DNA of 64,000 nt, taken from Cadophora sp. MPI-SDFR-AT-0126 (Eukaryota; Ascomycota; Leotiomycetes; Helotiales; Ploettnerulaceae). Below the pieces are notes generated by a model. The model was not told the origin of the DNA. It saw nothing but the letters and a program-made list of their open reading frames with translations, and searched no databases. Every line of letters starts with the position of its first letter. Within the stretch, counting starts at the first letter, position 1. Positions 45,930 through 56,610 of this stretch are shown here, piece by piece. A program made the translations under genes and the position numbers. Location of the stretch: the NCBI GenBank assembly GCA_020747065.1, contig JAGMVK010000010.1, forward strand, positions 1,612,001 to 1,676,000, read 5' to 3'.

Positions 45930-46465
45930 TTCAATTTTAGGAAGTGCGTGGAGTGTTTCTTATTATAGGCAGGGAAGAAGTCTCTTGTTATTGATGTGAT
46001 CGCGGTTGGGCAACGATGGAGGAGGACAAGAAACGGAAGACTATAGATGGAAGAGAGAGGAGAGAGGGACGGATTGCGGGTCCTGATATTCCGCATGGCG
46101 GGCGAGCTTCACATGCATGCAGGTGCGCCTGCGCTAGGTACTGATTTGGCCACAAAGCCGAGCTGAGAGACCCGTTCGCAATGACCAACAAGCATTTGAC
46201 AGGATGGATCAATGCAAAAATCTTGATTGCCATGACCGAGTGGGCACAGATCTAATGCATATCCATTTTCGGATAGACTGGCAGATATTGACATATTCTT
46301 CTCATTCATTTCATCCAAAATGATCGTCTCGACTAGGCAGCCTTTCAAGCAAGACTGCGTTGCTAAATGCGGGACTCAGAATCTCAAAGACGCTTATCTT
46401 ATTTCCAAGTTCGTCCAAGGCAACAAATGTCGCATTCTTTTCATATAGTTTCTATTGAATATAAG
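45930..46465. other. Intergenic, probable divergent promoter
   Basis: 536 bp between the F-box gene (minus) and the first small membrane protein (plus). No clear gene. Confidence 0.4.
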
Positions 46466-46915
46466 ATGTCCCGAACTTCGCTAGCTTTGACATTACCATA
46501 TCCTGAATTTGGATCCATCAGCATTCACCAGACTAGTTAGCCTTAGCCTAGCTTCCGCACCCAGATTTATACAAATGGTGTTTTGGACCTTTGAGACAGA
46601 AATCACAGCGCCATTATTTCTACTCGACTTCCTTTCATAACGACTTTCCAAGAGGATTCTCATCTCACAGAAGCAGCCGTAATTCCACCTGCGAAGCGTC
46701 CAAGACCGACATTGGGGCGAGACTTAGTTGTGCTGTGCATTCTACTGTGCTCTGCGTCTCTTGTTGCGTTTCTAGCTATTGTTCTTATTGATTACTTCGA
46801 CGAGACAACAGATGGATTATCGGCTATAATTGCTGTAGCTTTTATCAATGTAGGGTTAACAGGCTGGAGGGCATTCTACAGATCAAGAGCTGGAAAAGTG
46901 AGGAAGGAGAAGTGA
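46466..46915 (+). CDS. Small two-helix membrane protein, start uncertain
   Basis: The supported part is a frame from 46,595 to the TGA at 46,913 with basic KRPRPTLGRDL, helix 1 VVLCILLCSASLVAFLAIVL, an acidic loop DYFDETTDG, helix 2 AIIAVAFINVGLTGWRAFYR and a basic end. It has no internal ATG and an in-frame TGA just upstream, so an earlier exon is needed. A possible one starts at ATG 46,466 (MSRTSLALTLPYPEFGS) with a donor GTTAGC at about 46,535 and a GAG acceptor. That acceptor is rare, so the start is tentative. The topology matches the next gene. Function unknown. Confidence 0.4.
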
Positions 46916-47235
46916 AACGAGGAAGGAGCTGAGGGCGAGTGGACATTGCTTTGTCGAAGCAAAGATTTGGCTACGGAAAGCGCTCATTTACGTCTATGCA
47001 GCGCCAGACAGGTACAATGCAAGGTATTTTGTTATTCTCTTCCCTGGCGTAGACACATGCAATTCTTGGCGTATGCCCTGATCTTAGCTCAGTCAAAGGT
47101 TGGATTGCTATATGGTGTCATAGCTAGTGATGATTTTTGTCTACTACGATTTGTTATGTCATAGCCCCAACCTCGAAAATTAGCGTGCGCACTGAGATTA
47201 CTTCAAAACCTCACTCGACAGCCTCAAAATTTGCG
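46916..47235. other. Intergenic, no gene seen
   Basis: 320 bp between the two small membrane-protein genes. It is presumably the promoter of the second. Confidence 0.4.
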
Positions 47236-47793
47236 ATGATGATTACAATTCCCGACACTATCGGTACACCTCCATTCGAAATGGCTGAACAGAATAATCT
47301 CCCCTTATTAATAACGAACATTTCAATCTTGGCCATCTCCAACCTGAAGAGGAATGCAGCAACCCCTACGATCCATTCTGTTGCAACGAATTCTGATGTG
47401 GAGAAGAACACACCGACGCCTGCAACCTATCGGAGGCGCCCGTTGGCAGGAGCATTCCAATCCTTGATTCCCTTCTTTACAGTTTGCCTCATTGCAAACT
47501 ATTGTCTCGTCTGCGCTATAGAATACCTCAACAGCGGTCATGTGTCTTGGGTTATCTATGCGTGGACATATCTAGGAATATGGGCTTTCGCTATGATCAA
47601 AGTGTCCATAATATTGCTTGCTACCCATTACAAATTGTCAGAAAAAGTAAAGATATGGTGGCGCAAGGGAAAGGATGATGCGAACCAAGATCTCAAGACG
47701 GGAGAAATTGAAAAGGAAGAGGTTGTCGAGCAAGTGGAGGTTGAGAAGGTGAAGAATAATTTAGGCGATGTGAAAGAGAGCAACGAGACATGA
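47236..47793 (+). CDS. Two-helix membrane protein of unknown function
   Basis: Single-exon frame of 185 residues from ATG 47,236 (MMITIPDTIGTPPFEMAEQN); a later Met at 47,281 is possible. After a polar N-terminal region and a basic TYRRRPLAGAF come helix 1 (LIPFFTVCLIANYCLVCAIE), a loop YLNSGHVS and helix 2 (YAWTYLGIWAFAMIKVSIIL). The C-terminal tail is charged with Glu/Lys/Val-rich repeats (EKEEVVEQVEVEKVKN) suited to a coiled coil. Helix spacing and the basic segment before helix 1 resemble the upstream neighbour, which suggests an old tandem duplication (inference). No known family was recognised. Confidence 0.6.
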   Translation: MMITIPDTIGTPPFEMAEQNNLPLLITNISILAISNLKRNAATPTIHSVATNSDVEKNTPTPATYRRRPLAGAFQSLIPFFTVCLIANYCLVCAIEYLNSGHVSWVIYAWTYLGIWAFAMIKVSIILLATHYKLSEKVKIWWRKGKDDANQDLKTGEIEKEEVVEQVEVEKVKNNLGDVKESNET

Positions 47794-47937
47794 AGGGCAT
47801 GAGGAAGGAGCGAGAAACTTTTACGGTCTCAAGTTAGCACACATAGATTGCAGCAACCCTCATCAGCCATTAATGCTCAGTGCAGAATTCTGCAGGTTGT
47901 TGTTCCCGTATTTTGTGTCATGACTACAACACATATC

Positions 47938-49431
47938 TTATTCGAAGAGCAATGACGATAACCGATTCCTCGCTTCTGCGGCATCCCACTCCACCAGAAT
48001 CCGTTCTTTTGATTCTTCCATTTTCACGCGAACAGACGGTTCCATCGCATCTCGCTCTTCTTCGCAAAGCATATGCACTCTTGACTTCCATAGCTGGTCT
48101 GGAGAGATGTCTACTCCACGCTTACCGAAGAATCTTTCGTCCAGGTACTTCCAATAAATGGTATCGAACACCCAGCTCTTCCTCGCAGCGTAATTGATCC
48201 AGAAGCGACCTGTGTCCCAGCTCTCACGCATGTACGCAGATAAGAGCAGTACATCTGGACCTTCATCCTGCTCCGCCTCTTCCATGGCTAAAAGCCATGT
48301 CTCGAGTCGTCTTTCGTATTGGCAAGTCCAGTCTTCAATTCCATTTTCCCACATCTCAGGTACGTCGAGCAACAACCACCATGGCGGATCCAAAACAAAT
48401 TGTGTTGGCCCAACGTAAGCAAAGTCCAAATAAATAGCCCCGAGAATCTCATCGCTTTCATCAACTATGACATTAGAGGGCCTGAAGTCATCTGACCACA
48501 AAAGAAACGAGTTTGAGCCATCTGGAGCTTTCAAAATCGTAGATACGGTATGTGCCTTGGACTGGTCAGACCAGCTATCTTCAACAAACCCGAAAGTTGA
48601 CAGTCGACCCTGCTTAGCAAGCCTTCGAAATAGCTGGCGGGCGACGTATTTATTCCTGCAGTCGTCTTCTAATGATACTATGTCGTTGTGCTGGAAGACG
48701 AGCGTAGAAATTTGCATCTCTGCCAATGCTGTGTAACATTGATCAGCAGTCTGATATGTAGTACCCTCTGGTGGAAATATAGAAGTTGGAATATTGCCCA
48801 GCTGTGCCATGTTGCTCATATTGATAGTGATAGGTCGCCCAGTAACATCGTAGGACGCGGGGCTTGTTTTGACCAGTGCTCCAATGCGGGGAAATGTAGG
48901 TTGCGCAAGTTGCAATACACATCGTGCCATTTTGGTATACAAATTTTGTATTGTGATGTCCGGTAGATCCGGATTCAAGACGGGTGTATCATTGAGATCA
49001 GCGCGGGGTGTCTCCAAGGGCTGTCCCATACCGCGGCGAGAGCCCAGATCTTGGATGATCAAATATGGCCCAATGTCCGAATCAATGCCGCTATAGAAGA
49101 CTTTCGGAACAGGAATCTGAGTATGGTGACTGATGTACGCTACTATTGAGGCTTCTGCGATTGACTTCTCTTCCGGAAATATGGCTTGGTTGGGGCAGGG
49201 CAGCCGAACGAGGATCTTGTCAGACAGTCCTTCAATTTGCATCGGATAAAGCACATTGAATCCTCCTATAAGTATTGGAGAGTCCAAAATGGCAGCCTTG
49301 CCGAACAACTTTACAGTAATCTCTTCAACCTTTCGACATTTAGATGACAATCGGACTTCTTTCATGGCTTCTTCCCAGAGCTCGTCGCTCCGATCCCAAG
49401 CCAAGTTATCGGAGTCCTGCCGAGCGGTCAT
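47938..49431 (-). CDS. Aminoglycoside phosphotransferase-like (APH family) protein
   Basis: Single-exon kinase-like protein, 497 residues from ATG 49,431 (MTARQDSDNLAWDRS); an upstream in-frame Met at 49,476 adds 15 residues. Features of the APH/choline-kinase fold are: KILVRLPCPNQAIFPEEKSI with the ATP-binding strand and Glu, YISHHTQIPVPKVFYSG, GPYLIIQDLGSRRGM in the hinge, the catalytic loop LLWSDDFRPSNVIVDE (with Ser-Asp-Asp in place of the usual His-x-Asp) and the metal-binding Asp in IYLDFAYVGPTQFVLDPPWW. This pattern is common in fungal phosphotransferase-family proteins whose substrates are unknown. It lies tail to tail with the small membrane protein gene. Antibiotic resistance should not be inferred. 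Confidence 0.85.
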   Translation of the reverse strand: MTARQDSDNLAWDRSDELWEEAMKEVRLSSKCRKVEEITVKLFGKAAILDSPILIGGFNVLYPMQIEGLSDKILVRLPCPNQAIFPEEKSIAEASIVAYISHHTQIPVPKVFYSGIDSDIGPYLIIQDLGSRRGMGQPLETPRADLNDTPVLNPDLPDITIQNLYTKMARCVLQLAQPTFPRIGALVKTSPASYDVTGRPITINMSNMAQLGNIPTSIFPPEGTTYQTADQCYTALAEMQISTLVFQHNDIVSLEDDCRNKYVARQLFRRLAKQGRLSTFGFVEDSWSDQSKAHTVSTILKAPDGSNSFLLWSDDFRPSNVIVDESDEILGAIYLDFAYVGPTQFVLDPPWWLLLDVPEMWENGIEDWTCQYERRLETWLLAMEEAEQDEGPDVLLLSAYMRESWDTGRFWINYAARKSWVFDTIYWKYLDERFFGKRGVDISPDQLWKSRVHMLCEEERDAMEPSVRVKMEESKERILVEWDAAEARNRLSSLLFE

Positions 49432-50603
49432 TTTGATCTGAAATACTGATTGAGATTTGGCCCAGCACCCCGACAAAAGCTGTCACAAATTGGATTCCGA
49501 TCTGTTGATTCACCGACTTCAGAATTATCCCAGTGAAGATAAAAGATGTCAATGATCGCAGCTAAATAAATCCGAGCCAGGAGACATTAAATGAAGCAAA
49601 ACATTCCCAGATATGTCAAATTAAAGCAAAGTGTGAGCAAGTGACGGGTAGATTAAAATAGATGGTAAGAGCGCCAGGCCTGTGGCAGAGCAAATTCATG
49701 TGGTTCACGATTAGTTATGAGCGGAAGAGGTCGAGGTCGAGGCAAAAGTCCTGGAAAGCAAGCGGCGGCTTTACAAGAGCTAGCCTGTGCGCCTCGCCTC
49801 CAGTGAATCACGAGGCAGTTTTTAAGCGAACTCCGATGTTTACAGCGTACTTAATCAGGGGGGTGAAGGGGCCTGTGGCTTGTCCGAACACCACTTATTC
49901 CCAGTCGACGTAGTCGTAGACAACAGGCATTTACAACTAGATCAGCAGGTGTCCAACAAAAGAGTGCAAATAAACATGACTGTTTGGAAAAAAGTTTTAC
50001 AAGCTGTTAACCACATCTGGCCAGACTTCTTTGCTAATCCCAAATTGCAGGACCCCTCCACTTGAGATAGCTTTGACTTTGATCTTTCGGCATTCACGTT
50101 TGGGAGTCCTCGTTCACGTAAAAATGCACAAAAATAGTAATTGATTGCTGTATACTTCATATTTGGTTCGTCACTGAACCTGGTATGTATAAGTAATAGT
50201 CTTGAATTTGATCACCGCCACATTACTACTCCCATTTTTAGAGTCGTTAGCGTTGTTTCCTCAATAAAGGCAGGTGTATAACTTGAGAGATTGTCACTGA
50301 AATTGCTTCAATTATCATTATAGAGAACTCTGGCAGGATTGAACGCATGTACGGGGTCGTACTGTGCGAATCACCGCGAGAAATCCTGTTGATGATTTTG
50401 AGAGTCCATCCGAAACGTTTGGTGAGGCTGAATAATTTGAATCTGACGTTATTCAGACACCTGACATGATCAAAACTCCTTTACAAATCTACATGCCCAG
50501 CTTTTGCCTAGAACAGGACACGTTAGAAAAATGATTATATTCTGAAACGACGATAATTGGGATCATAAATCCTTAAATCAGCGTGTGCTGATTATTCCTC
50601 CTC
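49432..50603. other. Intergenic, no gene seen
   Basis: 1.17 kb, partly AT-rich. No frame with family signal. Confidence 0.5.
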
Positions 50604-52373
50604 TCACAGATCAAATCGAAACCGACTCGTTGAACACTCCGAGCATGCGAAGCACGCTTCACCAACCAGCAAATATTTCGCATCCGTAGAAGATACCCGA
50701 CACAGCATCCGAAGAGACTCAATGTCTAGATACAAGGAATCGAACTCCGGTGTTCTCCCATTGGATTCGTACAGCGGCACTGCATTCTTCAATGTTCCCA
50801 TTCCGATTAGCTTCTTCTTTGTTGACCGATCTAATGGACGAAGTATCAAGATATCGTTGGAATTAAGAGCGAAGATCGAGTCTCCATCCTGAAGTTCTGA
50901 GATTTCTGTGGTACATATTCCTTGATTCGCGTTGCCGTCAATGGCAAATTGCTTTTCGGCTTGCGTCTGTTCGTCTGATGGAAGTGAAATTCCGCCCACT
51001 CTCCTGCCTATCAACTTCGTCACAGACTCAGAAGCACAGGAATCGACAAGTATATTTCCAATTAGGAAATGTGTAGCCACGGAGAAGTCCTCAAACAAGT
51101 CGAAGACTGCTTTTACAATGTTGAACAATTCCGCTTTCCCATCCGGAGTGCTGTCTGTGAACTTAAGAAAGTGACTATGGTGATCTTGAAGCTGGTGCGT
51201 CAAGGCTTTGTAGCAAAGCTGCATTGGCAGCTCACTGTAGTCAACCGGAACGGCTCGTCGGCAGCATTCTTGGCTAATGCCCAGTAGAGCAAATACTTTG
51301 TCCCTCGGTTCCACGCAAAGGGCCTGACGATACTTGTAACATAGATTCAAGATCGCGTTTGGTTGATAATTGAGTGATTTTCTTTCGAATGTTGCTGAGC
51401 GACTTTGAAGGCAGTGGTGTTGCCAGCGGTAAGTACAGCTGGCGAATTGTTGAGAAAAGCCCTAGTCTCCCAAGACGTTTTGACGCCCACCCATTTGACT
51501 GTCAAGTCCCATCTGCGGCTTTGCCCAAGTACATGTTCTAAAGCACGGAAAGATACTGAGTGCTTCCCAAATTTAAGAACGATGTCTTTTGCCAAGACGA
51601 GCTCTTGGATGACCCACAGCCGAGTCCAGTATGTCATGTGGAGAACTTGATGCATGAACTCCCATCGATAGTCGTCCTTACGAATAGGAGGTCCTCCAAT
51701 TTGAGAGTCGCCAAAACCTACGCGCCAATCGGCAAATACATCATCATACCTCTTTTGCCGAGTCGTTCCCAGATGCTCGATAAATTCGAGTCCTAAGCAG
51801 ATTGGAACCGGAATAGGTCGATCTTGAATTGTAGGCCCAAGCCATGCTACAACTCGGGTGGCATGCTGATATATCATGCCCATTTGGCGAACCTATTTGA
51901 AAAACAAATGAGCAAGAATCATTAGAAATACACAAGATATGAATAAACACGAATACCTGATGGTTGCGCTCCTCTTCGTTCTCTTGATCGATACACAACG
52001 CATCGATCCAAAGAATCCTAGCTTGCTGATTTTCTCCATCGTCCCCATAGCCTGCAGTCTCCCCATTATCTCTGCTATCCCCACGGTGTCCAGCTCTTTT
52101 TAGATAATACAAGGCAGACCATAGATTAGGCCGTACAGCAAACTTGCAGCCATCAAGCCAGATATACAAAAATGTATCCGTAGGAGGACCCCACTCATAA
52201 GACAGCGCCTCATAAGTGCAGCTGTCATCCTCCAGATTGGCTAGGCTGAGGGAACAGCGAATACTCATTTCGTAGTCGTTGCCTTTAGGGCAAGGCTGTA
52301 GGTGGATGAGGCGGATCTGAGATGTTGAGTATTCGAGAGGCGCATAAATGGATGTTCGGGCACTGTACGACAT
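50604..52373 (-). CDS. HET-domain (heterokaryon incompatibility) protein
   Basis: Probable effector of nonself recognition and programmed cell death in hyphal fusion, from the HET domain. The domain shows YEALSYEWG (residues about 54-62), ILWIDALCIDQENEEERNHQ and, after intron 1 (GTATTC...AATAG near 51,895-51,957), VRQMGMIYQHATRVVAWLG. Further on are MTYWTRLWVIQELVLAKDIV and, near the C-terminal half, YRQALCVEPRDKVFALLGIS, the usual HET landmarks. The two halves are in different frames. A second intron of about 70 bases, from GTACTT after FRALEH to a TAG near 51,458, restores the frame, with GFSQQFASCTYRW following; this join is my proposal. A Cys-rich end (ACFACSEC) is visible. The partner that triggers it is unknown. 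Confidence 0.8.
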
Positions 52374-52769
52374 GTTTCATTGCTGGCAGAGAAGTTCAGA
52401 GTCGATCTGGTGTTGAAATCGAGGGGCATGCGAGTTGTAATCACGGAGAGATGGTTGTTGACGAGGTTGAAGACTATCAATGCCTAGTAGCATGCATGCC
52501 TTTCAGCTCACCGGTGCCAGCCAATAACACAGCACGCAAGCTTGCACCAATCAGGAGATTGGCCTTGGTCAGTCTCGCCGCTCCTATCCGAATTTGGACC
52601 TTAAAGGAAATGTATATAATTTCTGTAGAGTGACTGTTCGTAAGTATCCGCTGTAATCTAACACGAACGCTCAATATCTATCCCAACATTACTCGGTCAC
52701 TTCACAGGTACTCAATCTCATGTCCTTCTGCTATAGCTCACCATCTCCACACCTCGGCCGTCTATTACT
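52374..52769. other. Intergenic region upstream of the HET gene
   Basis: 396 bp between the HET start codon and the stop codon of the next minus-strand gene. It is presumably the HET promoter and the downstream gene's 3' region. Confidence 0.4.
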
Positions 52770-55571
52770 TTACCACGCTCCTCCACTATTCCCACCGCCA
52801 TCTTCCCATCCGGCTCCGCTGTCATGTCCATCGTGATCGCTCCTCGACCACTGACTATGCTTTTCTGATGTGCCCCAGTCGTCATGCAACGAGCGTATCG
52901 AAGGAGTATTTCTGAAGGTAACATGTCTAGCTTCCACTTCAGCCTGTCTCTCCAACTCCGTCATATTCGAAACAGAAAAATCGTCGAACCTATCCCTATA
53001 CTCCTGGATACGATCCGACTCCGAATGCTCGTAATGAGAATCACGATGTCTTTCGCTTGAGTGTCTTGGCGATAATACTAAGGCTTTCTCCGATCCGCCA
53101 TATCGAGCATTGGAATTGCTTCGGTGACGGCGAGGGATGTCAATGTGAGGCATATGCACAACCTCGCCTCGCCGGCCAGTATACTCAGAGCCAGAGCTCA
53201 TCGGATATGGAGGCTCGTCGCCCCAATCAGTGTGCTTCAATCCTGACCAATCGTTGACTTTGGATTGATAGATGGAAGAAGGAGGACTTGGAGCTCGCGG
53301 GGCAGGATGTTCATCTACGCCACGTTAGCCTGATTGTGAACAAAGATGGGAGCCATATCTGATATACCATAGTCATAGCTTGCTTCTGATTCAGTCAGTT
53401 CTGAGTTTGGATGGCGATCTCTTCGGTATCCTTTCCTCGCTTTGGCAGGCTGATAAGGTTGATATGGCTTTCCGACGAGGGATGGAATGGCAAATTCTGG
53501 CTCAGCTCGCGACCAGTCATCGCGATAGTATCTGGCCGCTTGTTCAGCAGAGAACTGGCAGTTCTTGCGAGGACTCAAAGTCGCTCGATCGATGTACTCT
53601 TGTCTTCGACGCTCTTCCTCATCGGTCTGCTTCTTCTTCCGATTTTCGAAGATCTCAGTAACAACGACAACCTCGTCATCGCCTTCAGGATGAATGACAT
53701 GTGGGTCCGCCCACGGGCGGAAGTTTGACGTTCCTGGAGATGCTCGTTCTCGTTTTCGGCGTCGTCGTGCATCGCTTGATCGCAGGGAACTTATTGTATC
53801 CGGGACTTCGAAGCTGTTATACTTACTTGGTGGCCCTCGACTTGATGCCTCACGGACCTCGAAGGTTTCATATCGTGAAGAAGGTGCCGATTCATCCTCA
53901 TCAAAATCATCTACTCGTGCACGGTGGCTTCTTGCTACACTTTCTGGCTCTTCCACGCTGTATGCCTTACTCGATGAAGCTCTCTCGCGATTTCCCTCTT
54001 TACACTGTGAGAACTTGGACGATACTGGCTTCTCGTAGACAGTCTCATCAAACAGCCGCACAGGGACACTTTTCGAATTTGACGGCTCGTCCCGCTCGAA
54101 GCTCGCCTGGCTCGGAACAACCTCAACATATCTGTAATGAATGTGCGGGGACCGTGGACGGACTGTTTCTCTGAATACCTCGTGGATTTCGGTCGGATGT
54201 GGTCTATCTTCCGGGCATTCCTGTCGCGACGGTCTCATGTACGATCGTGATCTCGATGGAATCGTAGATAGCTGGCTGGCCATGGGTGACAAAGGGCGTC
54301 TAGGGGCACTGTGTTCTCGGGATGCTCGACTGTGCGATCTTCCTCTGGGCACTCTTTCGTGGTCCGACCATTCCTCTTCAACGACAATATAATCTTCAGA
54401 TGTTGCCTTCTTCGCTGCTGACTGGTACGTATGTCAGCAGATTCGAAACGTAGGCAAAAAGTGAAAGACTGACCTTCTTGGAATGACTAGGTTTGAGCAG
54501 ATCAGGCTTGGGTTTCCTGGGGGGTTTCACTCCTGGCGAGTCGGAAGACTCGTCGTCATCATCATCATCAGAGCTTTCAACTGGCTTCTATGAATCTTCA
54601 GCAACTGCAATTTCGCCATTGTAGTACAGTAGAATACCTTGCGTGGTGCTTTGGCCTTCTTTGTCGTTGCCTTGAACTTGCCTTTCTTCTTACTCTTTTG
54701 TGCTTCTTCCGCTTCACTCGCTTCGCTCGTGGAACTGGCATCCTTTTGACATTTTCTACAGAATGCCACCTCTGGTACCTCTCCTGGCTTAAGCGGGTGG
54801 TCATGATGATACTTTCGAGATCTCAGTCGCCCACAATCGCCACATACATGTCTTGTAATCGCGATCTTGACTTTTGTTGTGGTTCCCTCCGACATGTTTT
54901 CTTGGGGTTTCTCCTGCGGCTTCTCTTGTGATTCCTCACTCGAAGCTGATGTGACCCTTACGGTTTTTGGCTTCACCGTCTTGTTGAAATGTGCATCAAA
55001 GATCTTGAGCTGCTCCTTCTCTTTCTCAGTCGGGCTTTGCTGGACGAAGAGTGGAGCTGGTGTGGGTGGCTGCTGAGGAATGTAGAGTTGCGGAAGCTGT
55101 GGAGGTTGCGGTACAGGCTGTGGCATCGGCGACAGGAGGAAATGAGGAGGTTGTTGAGGATAATGAGCCATCGGTGGCATCACAGTTGGGAACGGCTGCT
55201 GTGGAAGAGGAGCTGAGTGGGCAATCTGGTGCTGTGGCCCAGCTGGAACGTTCCCGATGAGCACCTTTGTAACTGGTCGCTCTAGAGACTTGGATCGTTT
55301 TCGAACAATCACAGCTCTGCTTCCGAATGCCTCTCCTAACAGATCTTGCACAGGGTTCACGGGCTTGGGTGTTTTCTTGCGCGCCCACACCAGCTTGCCA
55401 TTGATCTTCGTGAGGTACGGTATTCCGGGAGGTATGATGCGCTCGTCGTCCGAGGAACTGGAGTCGCTGTCGCTCGCAAGTCGATTAGACTTGAATCTAA
55501 GGTCGAATTTCAGCAGGGCTCTTCAGACGATCTCCATTCGGACGCCAGATCGAGACTTACATAGAAAGCAT
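52770..55571 (-). CDS. Large Ser/Arg-rich fungal protein with a four-cysteine motif
   Basis: Minus-strand gene of about 880 residues with five introns. Exon 1 is only 11 bases (55,571-55,561, ATGCTTTCTAT). The intron ends at CCTTAG near 55,500 and the frame goes on IFKSNRLASDSDSSSSDDE, then PPGIPYLTKINGKLVWARKK. A Pro/Gln-rich stretch follows (PQPVPQPPQLPQLYIPQQPP). A probable zinc knuckle, CGDC ... CRKC (CX2C-X24-CX2C), contains the conserved-looking RSRKYHHDHPLKPGEVPE. Basic KKKGKFKATTKKAK and acidic EESSDSPGVK runs come next, then long Arg/Ser/Glu regions with charged repeats (ENRKKKQTDEEERRRQEYID). The end is GWEDGGGNSGGAW. I do not recognise a named family. Nuclear location and nucleic acid or chromatin binding are guesses from composition. 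Introns join cleanly at KAPRK/KPVES, SKK/SAAKK and YD/EHPAP. Confidence 0.75.
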
Positions 55572-56610
55572 TGTGCCACGACAAGCTTTGCCGGACCAAT
55601 TGGTGACGCTGTATACGCAATGGAATTTCCAGCTATTGTAACGAAACAGGAACGAAAAGATTGTGTCGAACGCCCTGGTCGGTGTTGGTGATTTTGCGGG
55701 GACGTTAATGGTGTTGGCGGAACATATTTTTGGGAAGTCCGCCGTTTCCGCTTTTGGCACAATCAAAACATACCTCGCCAACGACGTCCGATGAAGGTGA
55801 GCTTCTGTCCCCGAATTGCAAATTGCCCGGGGGTGTGGATATCAGATTGCCATGATGAATGACGTAGAGATTGCCCGAGAGTATTGCACGATACATAAAA
55901 GATAGGATGCGCCGTACCATCATTTGGTACGGGTTTGCTGCCAGGTCTGAGGGGCCGTTTTCGTACTTCCCGCGATGATATCAACATCCTGATTTGTGAC
56001 ATCCGCTCTTCTGTTGAAGGATTTCAAATACAACGGCTTTTGAGGTCGAGGTAAAATGCTGTATTGTACAGTGTTCTTGGATGGATGTTTTGTTCGCCAA
56101 CACTCACCATCCTGATATTCACGAATCAATTGATAGTGGATCAATGTTCTCAAGGTACTTAACCCGTCAGTGAACTAATGGAATTCTTGCATGGGCCGGA
56201 ATCCTAGATACGAAAATCTTGGGATTGACAGGAATGATGAATCTCAGAATTTCACTGAGCCAACCAACTCAGAATTGGCAGAGATTTGCTTTCTGGGGTA
56301 GATGACAATGAAATACAAGCAAACTAGTCTGGAAACAAGAATTGTGACAGGAGATACCCAACAGCAATTACAGAAAACAGATTGTACGAAGCACAACGAG
56401 TATGACTCAATGAAAGCTTCGGAGGGGATTAGAAAGGTGCAGCAAATCACAGCACTACAGCGCCGACTCATTTGCAAGCCAGGCCATATTTACGAGTACA
56501 TTTCTATTTTTGCACTTTTGAATCCCTAACTGCCTGCCTGCCCAGTAATGAAAAGTGCTTTATGATACATATACATGCAACTGGCTTTATTTTCCCATCG
56601 CATTGCCCAA
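55572..56610. other. Intergenic, no gene seen
   Basis: 1.04 kb between the start of the Ser/Arg-rich gene and the end of STT3. Several short frames, none with family signal. Confidence 0.5.

Noticed and set aside
47938..49431. Antibiotic-resistance kinase
   Set aside because: The APH fold is widespread in fungi as unnamed phosphotransferase-family proteins. The catalytic His is replaced, and nothing indicates aminoglycosides as substrate.
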